From Virgibacillus dokdonensis (GTDB taxonomy: Bacteria; Bacillota; Bacilli; Bacillales; Amphibacillaceae), in contig NZ_LT745763.1 of assembly GCF_900166595.1 (NCBI RefSeq), forward strand, positions 2,972,986 through 3,036,985: a stretch of DNA of 64,000 nt, in the 5' to 3' direction. The notes beneath the pieces were generated by a model. That model did no database searches, was not told the origin of the DNA, and worked only from the letters and a program-made list of their open reading frames with translations. The position numbers and the translations under genes were made by a program. How positions within the stretch are numbered: position 1 is the first letter of the stretch; each line of letters opens with the position of its first letter. Of the stretch, positions 1 to 9,266 are shown piece by piece.

Positions 1-1160
1 CTATAGAAAGTTTGTTTTTGGCCATCTAATTGTTCGGTAATACCTTCAATTGGCTGTACTGCTCCTGCTTCTAAGAATGTATCTGCTGCTTCGTCTGAAT
101 ACATATACGCAATAAAATCTTTCGCTACATCTTTATTCTTTGCATCTTTTGGAATCCAAATTTGCTCGAAGAAAGTAAATGCATAACGGTCACCATCATC
201 TTCAAAGGCAGGGATAGAAGTCATACCCCAAGCAAAGTTTTCAGCACGTGGTGCTTCCTTCATTTCATCGACAACCCAGTTACCATTTGGCATAAATAAA
301 GCTTTATTATCTAAGACTAATTGCTGGTTTTTCGTAAAATCATTTGGATTAGCATTTGCTACTGTATTCGGATGTACATAGTCTGCTAGTTTTTCGACGG
401 TTTCTAATGCTTTAGTTGCTTCCTCGGATTCCCAAATGCCATCTTCATAGGTCATAGCAGAGCTGTAGAAATCTGCTCCACCTGCAGCATATAGCATGGA
501 TCCAAGTAACGTATCAAAGTAGTTGCTCGTTGGATACGTAAATAATGAAATACCTTCTTCTTTTGCTTTATCTCCTAATTCCCACATCTCATCCCAAGTT
601 TTCGGCACTTCCCAACCTTTTTCTTCAAATAAACCTGCATTGTAGAATAAGCCAGTTGGACTGTAGAACATTGGCGCTAAATAAGTTTCTCCATCAGCGT
701 ATGGGTTAGTAGCTAGTGTATCTGTAAAACCTTCTAAAAGTTTTTCATTTACTTTTGTTTCTTCTCCAGGTACTTGCATATCAAAAACATCTGTAATGTT
801 TTCTACACCATCTTCTTTAATCAAGGTTTCCGTTAAAGCTTCTTCTCTGTTTGTAGCTAGTAATAACACATCTGGGTAATCCCCGGCTTGCATATTTGGT
901 CGTACAACTTCTTCCAAGTTCTTTTCCATTTGCAGATCAACCTCTACATCTGGATTTACTTCTTCGTAAGACTTCACAACATTTTCCCACATTTCCGTAC
1001 CATATGCAGATTCTAATGCAGCTACTTTTAATGTTGTTTTCTCGCCGCTACCTTCTTTATCTGCTGATTTTTCTTCCTTCTCTTCTCCATTGGAACATGC
1101 TGCTAAAGTAAAAATAACGAGAATGATAGAAACAGTTAATAAAAACTTCATTTTTTTCAT
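1..1160 (-). CDS. Extracellular carbohydrate-binding lipoprotein of an ABC importer (3' end outside window)
   Basis: The gene runs off the left edge, so only the first 386 or so residues are visible. The start is ATG at 1160, preceded by an AGGGGG ribosome site. The N-terminus MKKMKFLLT is followed by a hydrophobic stretch and a lipobox LAAC, placing the lipidated Cys at residue 22. Behind it lies an acidic linker and a periplasmic-binding fold typical of family 1 solute-binding proteins for CUT1 sugar importers, including a segment PMFYSPTGLFYN and a later PNGNWVV. The protein should capture an oligosaccharide outside the membrane and pass it to permeases that would lie left of the window. 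Its promoter matches that of the GH101 gene at 6.6 kb, so its ligand may be a product of that enzyme. The ligand is inference; the lipoprotein and binding-protein assignment is firm. Confidence 0.9.
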   Translation of the reverse strand, partial: MKKMKFLLTVSIILVIFTLAACSNGEEKEEKSADKEGSGEKTTLKVAALESAYGTEMWENVVKSYEEVNPDVEVDLQMEKNLEEVVRPNMQAGDYPDVLLLATNREEALTETLIKEDGVENITDVFDMQVPGEETKVNEKLLEGFTDTLATNPYADGETYLAPMFYSPTGLFYNAGLFEEKGWEVPKTWDEMWELGDKAKEEGISLFTYPTSNYFDTLLGSMLYAAGGADFYSSAMTYEDGIWESEEATKALETVEKLADYVHPNTVANANPNDFTKNQQLVLDNKALFMPNGNWVVDEMKEAPRAENFAWGMTSIPAFEDDGDRYAFTFFEQIWIPKDAKNKDVAKDFIAYMYSDEAADTFLEAGAVQPIEGITEQLDGQKQTFY

Positions 1161-1201
1161 TATTGAAGCCCCCTGTTTTAATTGTTTTCTTGCTTACCCT
1201 T

Positions 1202-1230
1202 ATACTACAATGGTTAAAACGCTTTCACAA
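1202..1230 (-). promoter_or_regulatory. Sigma-A-like promoter with internal cre site, sugar-binding protein gene
   Basis: On the minus strand TTGTGA (1225-1230) and TAGTAT (1202-1207) are 17 bases apart. A cre-like 14-mer, TGAAAGCGTTTTAA (1214-1227), overlaps the -35 and the spacer and fits the CcpA consensus TGWAANCGNTNWCA except at the penultimate base. This position would suit catabolite repression. The same arrangement occurs upstream of the GH101 gene. Confidence 0.6.
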
Positions 1231-1333
1231 TAAACATCTTGTCTACTTTTTTAGGTTTATTGCTTTTTGCAAAAGCCCCCTATAAAATAGTACGTATAGA
1301 TGCATAATATGAAAATATCCGTAATTAGAATTC

Positions 1334-1375
1334 TTTTGGCGAAAGCGGTCGTTATGCTTAAACTATAAAGTCTAT
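1334..1375 (+). repeat. Dispersed intergenic repeat, partial copy
   Basis: The stretch contains GGCGAAAGCGGTCGTTATGC followed by TTAAACTATAAAGTCTA. It resembles the GCGAAAAACGCTATC...CTTATACTATAAACCCTA part of copies near 27.4 and 46.5 kb. It lies between the divergent binding-protein and AraC genes. Confidence 0.4.
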
Positions 1376-1540
1376 CATGTATACAATGAAACTACCTCCT
1401 TTGCATGCACCCACTCCTAGTTAGATATAAAAATGTAGTAGATTTTCTATATAAAAAACAAATAAAGTGTAGTTCAATAGTAACATATACTTGTTTACCA
1501 CTTCACGAGCTTATAGATGATAGAAAAGAGGTTATAGTAA

Positions 1541-2377
1541 ATGTCCTATGAGGTGTACCAAATGAAAGGTGCAAAGCATGAAAAGCCACCGTTCAAACTT
1601 CTATATATTACTCATTCCGAATATGATAAAGGCTGGCATAGCACGCAACACACCCATCATTTTTCCGAATTATTCTATATTGTCAAAGGTAAAGGCTCAT
1701 TTATACTTGCTGACCGAGAAGTTCCCATTAAAGAAAATGATTTAGTCATTATTAATCCGAATGTGGAACATACAGAAAAGTCTAATTGGGATGATTCCCT
1801 TGAATATATTGCTTTAGGGATAGAGGGATTGTTTTTCAGCCAAGCGGATAATAAAGACTCACACTCTAGCTTATACCGTTTTCAAGTAGATCGAACTAAC
1901 ATTCTTTTCTACTTGAACCGAATATTAGAGGAAATACAGGAGCATAAAGAAGGACATGAATTAATTTGTCAAAACATTATCGAGATAATGATTATCAAGT
2001 TACAAAGAGACAAAAAGCTTACCATCAATCAAACGGAGTCACCAAATATTAATAAAGCTTCTGCCTTTGTCATGTACTATATAAATCAAAACTACCGTGA
2101 TGACTTAAACTTAAATAAATTAGCTGAGATCGGCCATATTAATAAATATTATTTAGCACATACATTTAAAAAAGATATGGGTATATCACCAATTGAGTAT
2201 TTAAACAGAGTCCGAATTAAAGAAGCAAAGCTCATGCTCGAAACAACCGATTACTCTATTGCGCACATCGCTGCTTTTACTGGTTTTTCATCCCAATCTT
2301 TTTTCACACAAGCATTCAAGCGCTTAGCAAAGCAAACGCCTTCTAAATACCGGAAGGAAATGAGAGCGAATTCATAA
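1541..2377 (+). CDS. AraC-family transcriptional regulator with N-terminal cupin
   Basis: This 278-residue protein has an N-terminal cupin-type sensing domain (about residues 15-100, with the TQHTHHFSELFYIVKG segment) and a C-terminal AraC-type double helix-turn-helix (about residues 170-275). The second helix region reads AHIAAFTGFSSQSFFTQAFKR, the usual signature. The ATG at 1541 has an AAAGAGG site 8-10 bases upstream. It is transcribed away from the sugar-binding lipoprotein gene and faces the GH101 gene tail to tail. That position suggests it controls the surrounding carbohydrate genes in response to a sugar; the effector cannot be told from sequence. Family assignment is firm, regulon is inference. 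Confidence 0.92.
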   Translation: MSYEVYQMKGAKHEKPPFKLLYITHSEYDKGWHSTQHTHHFSELFYIVKGKGSFILADREVPIKENDLVIINPNVEHTEKSNWDDSLEYIALGIEGLFFSQADNKDSHSSLYRFQVDRTNILFYLNRILEEIQEHKEGHELICQNIIEIMIIKLQRDKKLTINQTESPNINKASAFVMYYINQNYRDDLNLNKLAEIGHINKYYLAHTFKKDMGISPIEYLNRVRIKEAKLMLETTDYSIAHIAAFTGFSSQSFFTQAFKRLAKQTPSKYRKEMRANS

Positions 2378-2567
2378 CTAAGATTTGTAAAGATAAAGTT
2401 CATACAATTTGTGTAGGGGTGCTTACACATCCCACTGATTGCTAGGAATCAAGGGTATGACCTGAAGGCCTCTGACGAAAAAAGGTCATTTAGGTGATGT
2501 TACCTCACACTTTGACTATAATATAAATCCCATGCTAATTATGCATATATCTGGAGATAAAGAGAAA

Positions 2568-2614
2568 AACCGCATGAAAACAAGTTTCTTCTAAAACTTT
2601 CATTTCATGCGGTT
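2568..2614 (-). terminator. Terminator downstream of the GH101 gene
   Basis: AACCGCATGAAA (2568-2579) pairs perfectly with TTTCATGCGGTT (2603-2614). On the minus strand the stem is followed by TTTCTCTTT. It lies between the convergent AraC and GH101 genes. The rest of 2378-2706 holds no gene that I can support. Confidence 0.7.
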
Positions 2615-2706
2615 CATTATAGTGATATTATATAAGTACATATTTTCTTCGACTTATACAGTATTCTTAGTTTTAGTATGCGTATGCATAACTACTTCAT
2701 TTGTCT

Positions 2707-5700
2707 CTAATCTTCTACGGTTTCAATTCGTAAATTATCTAGCATAAATGTACCTTTACCAGTACCGCCATTTAATGATGTACCGTCATTAAAAATACCA
2801 ATATACGTTTGGTAATTTTCTGACCCTTTTACCGTAAAGGTTGCCGTTTTCGTGTCAACTGCTGACGAAAGTTTTTCATTTATTTGAATCCCTTCCGCTT
2901 TATTAATGTCACGAACATCAATCGCCTTATTACCAGAGATAAATCGATAAGAGTCGGCTGTTGTTTGATAATCAAACGTTACTTTATACGTTTTCCCCGC
3001 TTCAAAATGGAAATGTTGAGGTATAGTACGATAAACGAGACCTTTATTACCTGTATTTACTTTCAGCGACCAATTTCCAGCTATTACATCATCGACTACT
3101 TTTTTGCCTGCCCAACCTTTTTGTGTGTACGGGGCATGAAGCTGAGATAAATGAACGCGGTTATCTTCTACGCCTTCTGTATTACCAACAACGAACGGAT
3201 AGATACCTTGCACAACAGATTCAAAATCTTGTTCAAATACAGCTTCAGAAGCGTGGTTACTTAAGCTTTTTTGTACGATACGAATATCATCAAATTTCGT
3301 AATCCCTTCTCCAGATTCACGTTTTAAAATTAATTTAGCAGATGATTTTTTCGCTGTAAATGCTACTTGCATACGTTGCATCTTACTATTATATCCGTCA
3401 TTAGTTGCATGAGAATCTGCTTTCACATAATTTTTTTGCAAGCTTCGATACGTATAATTCTCTACATTTTTCTGCTTACTGCCTTCGATTTGAATACTCG
3501 CTTTTGCATCACTATTATTTTCTACGTAAACTTCTGCAACATAATCTTTTTCTGGCTCTAAATTACTAATTTTCTTCGTTACTTTAGAGTCTTTGGTTGG
3601 ATTTGTAAATTGCAAATAGTAATCGCCACTGCTTAAATTCCGTTCACTACCTGTTTGATCTGTTCGTTTCACATGAACCGATTTTTTATCGCCAGAAACC
3701 TTTGTATGCTTCGTTTTCAAAGTTCCAGCATTGAAGCCTGTATCAATAACGTGGGAGTTTTCACTCCATTCTTTTACTTGCACGCCTTTCGTTTGCTTCG
3801 CTTCAATAACGTATGGTGTAGCTGGTTGAGCGTTTAAGGTGATCTGATTATTTTTAACGTTTATCTTTTGTTTTTTGGATCTACCTTGATCGGTTAATTT
3901 ATACACGTATACCTTCGATGCATTTTTAAATTCATCTGGTAATTCCCAAGTCGTTTTACCGCCCTCTAAATTCCAATGATACAATTTTTTTGCATCAGGT
4001 GTCGGTGTTTCAAAATCTTGTTCAACCCATGGCAATAAATAGGTGTCGCCATCTAAAACAACTTTGTCGTTAAGCGTAATTACTCGCTCTCTAGAATTGT
4101 CTTTTCTTGTAACTTTTACTACATCACCATTACTAGGGTCCTTTAAAGTAATTTCTTTCTCTAGATTCGTTTTAGTAGGGTCACCGTCCATCGTTTCCCA
4201 ATTCATAACATAATATTTTTGTAAAAATTTCGTTGGTACGTTGGTGTCAAAAGTCATGTTTATAAATTGGTCAAAGTTTTTATCGGATTGCCAGCCTTCA
4301 AATCCAGCTAACTCAAATCCACCAAGCAATGGATGATCTGCTGTGCCACCAGCTTCCGGCCAATTCAGCACCCATGAGTCTCTTTGGTGATTGCTAATAA
4401 AACGAAGCACTTCCGAATTAATCCCTTTATCAGTTGGTCCACCATAATTTTTATCAGTAGCCCAATGCTGCCATGTGGAATAATTAGCAATAGCTGTGCC
4501 AAATTCCGTTGTCATTCTCCAGCCTCGATCAGCAAATTGCTCTGCTACACGATTAGATTCCCATTGATCTTGATACCATACATCTAAATAAATAAAATCT
4601 AAATTTGGTACATTTGCCTTCAGTTCATCCAAGCGTTTCGCACGCGAACCAGTATATAAATCTTTTAACTTATCGATGGTGTAAGACTGATCTAACCAAC
4701 CCCATCCTTTTGCTTCTGGTCCATTTATTAATTCTTCACTAAATGATTTTGCTTCCGGATAAGCTTCCTGAGCATTAATATGCACACCAAATTCTGCGTT
4801 ATATTTGTTTCCTTCTCTAATTAATGCGTTTATATCTTTTATACCACCAATACGTTCCCCAACATCGCCATAATCTGGATGTCCACTATCATGTCCTTCA
4901 TTGGCGTATCCTTTTAAGAGAACTGCTTGTCCTAGTCCATCCGTTGCTAAAGCAACCTTTTTCACATTATCAAGCGTTTTCAAAAAGGGCTGTTGCGCAT
5001 GAGAGCCAAAGTTCATAGCAATTCGTGTTCCTACTGTATTGTTTACCGTCTCAGCACCTTCTACTTTTGGCAGTAAATCTCGGTATTCAATGGCTGCATC
5101 CTGCCAATCAACTTGCCCATCGTCATTTATATCTTCTGCAATAACAACTTTAACGGTAGGGGTATTAGAAGCAGGCTGATTCATAAAATCACGGTGATAA
5201 TATAAAGCATTTGAACCAATTCCCATTACTTTATTACCGTTTTCATTTTCATAACGGCTTGCTACAAGATTTCGATAACCGTTTACTTCTGAGCTTGACC
5301 ATACGCCTGCGCTAAGTTCATTGGTGGATAAAAATGCCGTATAATAGCCTTTTTTTGCGCCGATATCCTTCAGCGTAGCATCCACTTTTACAGTAGTATC
5401 TCCCGGCTTCTTAACATCACTGCTCAAATTAGTAAGCTTGGCTTCGGCACCTTTTTGCGCATCATGCACCGAAATAAAATTTAAATCAACAAATTCTATT
5501 GTTTCTATTTGAACATCTGTTTTCGAATCTACTTTCTGTATTTGGTAAACGACTTGGTTGCCATCTACTTTTAATGAAAGCTTCACATGCACGTCTATAT
5601 TTTCATATTCATCTTTTACATGTAATGAATAGATCGCTTCCTGATCATTTACCTTTTCAAATGCCACTTCTGGATAGTAAAGCATGTTATTCACCTTTAA

Positions 5701-6558
5701 TCCATATACCGGCGTTTCTTGTCCATACATCATTTTCCCGTCTACATCATATTCCACTACTCGAGGATAGACTTGATCAACGGTTACATCCATATAATCA
5801 GAGCTTAACGTTTCTAATATAGGATCTTTACTTGGTGGTGTTGGTGGTACATATTCTTTTATTTTCACATTCGAAATGTTTATATTTGCTTCACCTCGGC
5901 TCTTTTCCAAACCGAGCAACCCTGGTGAATCAACACCTTCTGCTTGTGTCCAAGCACCTATCTTGTCACCATTAATATATAGGCTTGCAGTGTCATCCAT
6001 AAATTTAACCCGAAGCTTATAAGTTTTATTTGCCTCTAACGCCACACTATTTGTCATGGAAGTCCACTTATTTGTCGGACCAAAGATTTCCCCAAAATAC
6101 TGATTATTACTATCTCCGGTTCCAACATACGTATAAGCAGAATTGTCTTGAACTCGGTAAATAAAGCCAAAACGCTTTAAATCCGAATCTGCTGTAATAT
6201 CCGCCTCAAAAACTCCATTCTTTATTTTAGGCATGTTACGATAGACAATTTTGTTCTTTCCATGAGATGTTACACCGTACGTAACGGAACCATCGTTGTT
6301 ATACTTTAGCGTCCCATCTCCTTGTAAAACTTCAAAATCGCCATCTTCCAGTTTGGAATCAGTAATATGGACAGATTCTGATTTTTTTTCAGCTTTTGAT
6401 TGCTTCTCCACTTGTACTTTTGAATCCTTTACATCTAAGTTAGCATCAGACTCTTCAGCCGCAACACGAGATGGAGACATACTTGTTATTATTCCTGTCG
6501 ATACGAGCATCAGTACAGTAAGAAAAATGGCTAGTCTTTTTTGCAAGCTTTTACTCAA
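2707..6558 (-). CDS. Secreted GH101 endo-alpha-N-acetylgalactosaminidase
   Basis: GH101 enzymes release the Gal-beta-1,3-GalNAc core disaccharide from Ser/Thr O-glycans of mucin-type proteins. The start is taken as TTG at 6558, eight bases after GGAGGAGG; an upstream in-frame TTG at 6576 overlaps that site. The protein is about 1283 residues: a signal peptide (to about residue 34, ending SRVAA), a concanavalin-like domain (about 65-235), the GH101 beta-sandwich and barrel (about 245-790), and two C-terminal carbohydrate-binding-like domains (about 940-1095 and 1110-1283). The catalytic pair is visible: the nucleophile Asp in YLDVWYQD (about 659) and the acid/base Glu in GWRMTTEFG (about 685). 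A Ca-binding-like loop DINDDGQVDW precedes the barrel. No LPXTG or SLH anchor was seen, so it is probably released. The family is sure; substrate follows from family knowledge. Confidence 0.92.
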   Translation of the reverse strand: MSKSLQKRLAIFLTVLMLVSTGIITSMSPSRVAAEESDANLDVKDSKVQVEKQSKAEKKSESVHITDSKLEDGDFEVLQGDGTLKYNNDGSVTYGVTSHGKNKIVYRNMPKIKNGVFEADITADSDLKRFGFIYRVQDNSAYTYVGTGDSNNQYFGEIFGPTNKWTSMTNSVALEANKTYKLRVKFMDDTASLYINGDKIGAWTQAEGVDSPGLLGLEKSRGEANINISNVKIKEYVPPTPPSKDPILETLSSDYMDVTVDQVYPRVVEYDVDGKMMYGQETPVYGLKVNNMLYYPEVAFEKVNDQEAIYSLHVKDEYENIDVHVKLSLKVDGNQVVYQIQKVDSKTDVQIETIEFVDLNFISVHDAQKGAEAKLTNLSSDVKKPGDTTVKVDATLKDIGAKKGYYTAFLSTNELSAGVWSSSEVNGYRNLVASRYENENGNKVMGIGSNALYYHRDFMNQPASNTPTVKVVIAEDINDDGQVDWQDAAIEYRDLLPKVEGAETVNNTVGTRIAMNFGSHAQQPFLKTLDNVKKVALATDGLGQAVLLKGYANEGHDSGHPDYGDVGERIGGIKDINALIREGNKYNAEFGVHINAQEAYPEAKSFSEELINGPEAKGWGWLDQSYTIDKLKDLYTGSRAKRLDELKANVPNLDFIYLDVWYQDQWESNRVAEQFADRGWRMTTEFGTAIANYSTWQHWATDKNYGGPTDKGINSEVLRFISNHQRDSWVLNWPEAGGTADHPLLGGFELAGFEGWQSDKNFDQFINMTFDTNVPTKFLQKYYVMNWETMDGDPTKTNLEKEITLKDPSNGDVVKVTRKDNSRERVITLNDKVVLDGDTYLLPWVEQDFETPTPDAKKLYHWNLEGGKTTWELPDEFKNASKVYVYKLTDQGRSKKQKINVKNNQITLNAQPATPYVIEAKQTKGVQVKEWSENSHVIDTGFNAGTLKTKHTKVSGDKKSVHVKRTDQTGSERNLSSGDYYLQFTNPTKDSKVTKKISNLEPEKDYVAEVYVENNSDAKASIQIEGSKQKNVENYTYRSLQKNYVKADSHATNDGYNSKMQRMQVAFTAKKSSAKLILKRESGEGITKFDDIRIVQKSLSNHASEAVFEQDFESVVQGIYPFVVGNTEGVEDNRVHLSQLHAPYTQKGWAGKKVVDDVIAGNWSLKVNTGNKGLVYRTIPQHFHFEAGKTYKVTFDYQTTADSYRFISGNKAIDVRDINKAEGIQINEKLSSAVDTKTATFTVKGSENYQTYIGIFNDGTSLNGGTGKGTFMLDNLRIETVED

Positions 6559-6607
6559 AATAGCAACCTCCTCCAAATGTCTATGTTTTAGTACTAGTAC
6601 TAAGTTA

Positions 6608-6636
6608 AGCCTATCCTTAATGAAGCGCTTTCACAA
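6608..6636 (-). promoter_or_regulatory. Sigma-A-like promoter with internal cre site, GH101 gene
   Basis: TTGTGA (6631-6636, minus strand) is 17 bases from TAGGCT (6608-6613). TGAAAGCGCTTCAT (6620-6633) is a cre-like sequence in the same position as upstream of the binding-protein gene. The 14 bases CGCTTTCACAATAA are identical in both regions (1220-1233 and 6626-6639). CcpA control is inferred from the match. Confidence 0.6.
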
Positions 6637-6819
6637 TAAGAATGTTGTTAGATTTTTTAGAGATATTGTTTTCTCTGCAGTGAAATAAGATAAAAGAACT
6701 AGCAAAATGGCTCATATAGAACAAAAGACTTACCAGTTTTTACGTTTTATATTCGTTGTCCATGACGCGTCATTGAACAGTTAGAAAAACGTGGGTGATA
6801 CTTTAATTTTTCTATAGTG

Positions 6820-7010
6820 GAACGAATCAACTAAAGTTTTAGGAATCATGTTCCTGCAACAGGAGTATGCAGGTGCCCTCCGGCAAGCTCGTCTTTAGTC
6901 GGCCTTCCTATTTAGTACGAACCGATGATGACTTATCTTAGGGCAATGGAGTGAAGTCGCCTAGTTGCTGGACGCTTAAGTCGGACGTGGCTTATTCTGT
7001 TATTTCCTTG
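6820..7010 (+). repeat. About 190-bp dispersed intergenic repeat, copy A
   Basis: This non-coding stretch shares ordered blocks with 8895-9085: GAACGAATCAAC, TTTAGGAATC, CCTTCCT, GATGACTTAT, GTGAAGTCGCCTAG and GTGGCT near the end. No protein is supported in it. It fills most of the gap between the GH101 promoter and the galE terminator. Confidence 0.6.
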
Positions 7011-7049
7011 CCCCAAAGCATCTATTTTTTATATTTTCTTATCTTACAA

Positions 7050-7081
7050 AAAAATGTACTTGTCCAACAAAGACAAGTACA
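7050..7081 (-). terminator. galE terminator
   Basis: GTACTTGTC (7056-7064) pairs with GACAAGTAC (7072-7080), and on the minus strand the stem is followed by seven T. It lies just past the galE stop. Confidence 0.8.
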
Positions 7082-7108
7082 CTACGCATTCAGAGTACAT
7101 TCCTATAT

Positions 7109-8098
7109 TTATTTACGATATCCATCAGGATTTCCCACGTGCCAATTCCAGGCATCCTCTATAATTTTTGTTATTAGGGTGCGCTTTGGATTCCATCCTA
7201 ATATCTCTTTCGCTTTATGTGAACTTGCAATTAGTGTACTAGGATCGCCTGCACGCCGTTTCCCAATTTTGGCAGGTATTTTCTTACCAGTTACTTGTCT
7301 AGCTGTATCAATAATTTCTTTCACCGAGAACCCTTGGCTACTTCCTAAATTGAATATATCGCTTTTTCCTCCGCGCTGTAAGTAATCTAATGCAAGTAAA
7401 TGTGCATCAATTAAATCTTGTACGTGAATATAATCACGAATACATGTACCATCTTCCGTAGCATAATCATCTCCAAAAATGGTTATATGGTCTCGTTGTC
7501 CCAACGCTGTTTGTAGCACAATTGGTATTAAATGTGTCTCTGGATGATGGTCTTCCCCTATCTCGCCTGTTTCTCTTGCTCCAGCAACATTAAAATACCT
7601 TAACGATACATATGTTATTCCATGTGCTTGTTCAGTCCATTTCATCATTTTTTCCATTGTTAATTTTGTTTCGCCGTACGTATTAGTTGGATGAGTAGCC
7701 ATTGTTTCTGTAATTGGAACGGCTTCTGGCTCTCCATATGTAGCGGCAGTAGATGAAAAAACGATATGTTTCACGTTATATTCAGTCATGACTTGTAGTA
7801 AAACTTGCGTGCCATACACATTATTATCAAAATATTTCAATGGATTTTCCATCGACTCACCAACCAAAGAATTGGCAGAAAAATGAATCACAGCCTCAAT
7901 GGATTCTTTAGCAAAAACCGTGCGTAAAAAATGAATATCACGAATATCTCCGTTATAAAATACAGCTTTCGGATGAATTGCCTCTTGATGACCTGTCTCT
8001 AAGTTATCTACTACGATTACTTCTTTTCCTTGATCCATTAATTGGTATACCGCATGAGAACCTATATAACCAGCACCGCCTAATACTAATATACTCAT
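7109..8098 (-). CDS. galE: UDP-glucose 4-epimerase
   Basis: This 329-residue short-chain dehydrogenase interconverts UDP-glucose and UDP-galactose, the last step of the Leloir pathway, in the cytoplasm. The NAD-binding motif GGAGYIGSH is at residues 7-15, the Ser/Thr of SSTAATYG near 116, and the catalytic pair of YGETK is Tyr141/Lys145. Length is normal. The ATG at 8098 is preceded by AGGAGAG. It stands alone, with its own terminator, next to the GH101 gene; it could feed galactose released from glycans into metabolism or supply UDP-galactose for polymers. Some members also act on UDP-GalNAc, which cannot be judged here. Confidence 0.95.
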   Translation of the reverse strand: MSILVLGGAGYIGSHAVYQLMDQGKEVIVVDNLETGHQEAIHPKAVFYNGDIRDIHFLRTVFAKESIEAVIHFSANSLVGESMENPLKYFDNNVYGTQVLLQVMTEYNVKHIVFSSTAATYGEPEAVPITETMATHPTNTYGETKLTMEKMMKWTEQAHGITYVSLRYFNVAGARETGEIGEDHHPETHLIPIVLQTALGQRDHITIFGDDYATEDGTCIRDYIHVQDLIDAHLLALDYLQRGGKSDIFNLGSSQGFSVKEIIDTARQVTGKKIPAKIGKRRAGDPSTLIASSHKAKEILGWNPKRTLITKIIEDAWNWHVGNPDGYRK

Positions 8099-8203
8099 TT
8101 TGTTGTCTCTCCTTTTGTATGTAATGGGTGTTGCAAATAGCGCCGTTAACGACTAATATCATCATCTTTTGTCTTACATACTTGATCTAACAGCATTCTT
8201 AAA

Positions 8204-8217
8204 GTACGCGCTTTCAA
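8204..8217 (-). promoter_or_regulatory. Weak cre-like site upstream of galE
   Basis: TGAAAGCGCGTACT on the minus strand matches 12 of 14 positions of the CcpA consensus. It lies about 110 bases upstream of the galE start. The remainder of 8099-8421 shows no gene or other clear signal. Confidence 0.3.
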
Positions 8218-8421
8218 GATGACATTAACTTTTTTCATTTCAACTATATCCTACATCGCTTATGACTTCCAAACAAGTAAATACATCATTTACACAAAAA
8301 TTAGTCGCATTTTTTACATATAACGGACCAAATAGTTACTTCTAATCCCTTATTTTTTGCATATATATCTTTTGGTGTACGTTTGAATTATAGTAAAACT
8401 ACAATGAGGAGGAGTTATGCA

Positions 8422-8880
8422 TTGCCAAACACCATTTGCGAAAGGAACATCAAGATAAATATTGATAACATGTGGTCATTTATTAGTGACCTTAATAACT
8501 GGGCACCACTGGTTCCTGGATATGAACAGCATAAAATGGTGAACCAAAAGAAATCTATCTGGATATGTGAAGGAAAAGTTGGATCGTTCCAAAAAACGGT
8601 TCAATTAACCGTGGTCATTACCGAATGGAATGAACCAGAAAAAATCTCTTTCCAACTATCCAGCAGCAACCAAATGCTAACAGGGAATGGAACCGTTTGC
8701 GCCAATAAACTTAGTGATAGAGAAACCAATTTTACTTTTTCTCTTACACTCCATGCAAAAGGGTTGGCTGGAAAAATGGTAAATGGCTCATTAAGAGCAT
8801 TTCTACCGAAACTAACTTCAAGCTTCATAGATGCAATGATTCGTCATATGTACGGAACAAAGGCGCAAGCGCTCGTTTAG
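8422..8880 (+). CDS. SRPBCC-fold protein, CoxG-like
   Basis: The start is taken as TTG at 8422, seven bases after AGGAGGAG; this gives 152 residues beginning MPNTICERNI. The protein is a single START/SRPBCC-like domain of the CoxG type: an N-terminal beta-strand and helix with WSFISDLNNWAPLVPGYEQH, a central run of strands, and a C-terminal long helix LAGKMVNGSLRAFLPKLTSSF. CoxG homologues were named from CO dehydrogenase clusters, where they aid anchoring or maturation, but no CO dehydrogenase gene is near. In Bacillaceae single copies are common and their function is unknown. The fold is supported by pattern only. Confidence 0.75.
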   Translation: MPNTICERNIKINIDNMWSFISDLNNWAPLVPGYEQHKMVNQKKSIWICEGKVGSFQKTVQLTVVITEWNEPEKISFQLSSSNQMLTGNGTVCANKLSDRETNFTFSLTLHAKGLAGKMVNGSLRAFLPKLTSSFIDAMIRHMYGTKAQALV

Positions 8881-8894
8881 TAATAGAGCGACGG

Positions 8895-9085
8895 GAACGA
8901 ATCAACGAAAGATTTAGGAATCCTGCCACTAAAAAAAGGTTATGTCGACGTCGGGTAGCAAGCCCATTTTTAAGTCGACCTTCCTCTTAGTGACGAATCG
9001 ACGATGACTTATTGTAGAACGACTTGGTGAAGTCGCCTAGCTGCAAGGCGATGGAGCTAGGCGTGGCTATTCGATTATTTCATTA
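8895..9085 (+). repeat. About 190-bp dispersed intergenic repeat, copy B
   Basis: Shares ordered blocks with 6820-7010. It contains a perfect hairpin, CGCCTAGCT (9034-9042) with AGCTAGGCG (9055-9063). The trailing part, ATTCGATTATTT...ACAAGCACCTC, recurs at 22735-22765 as a third, short copy. No coding potential is evident. Confidence 0.6.
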
Positions 9086-9266
9086 TTCACAAGCACCTCC
9101 GTTTACCATTTCCTATACTACGAAGCAGTTGCTATTGCTAATTCTTAACAAATCATTAGAAAAACTTGACACATCCCCTTTTCTAGAGAAAGTCGACAGC
9201 ATATTTCCTACATGTTAGAATGGTATGCGTGTTTACTTTGCTTTTTAAAGAGAGGGATTTATATAC

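Noticed and set aside
6296..6688. Plus-strand 130-codon frame over the GH101 start
   Set aside because: Antisense shadow of the signal-peptide region and promoter; Ser/Phe-rich composition typical of shadows.
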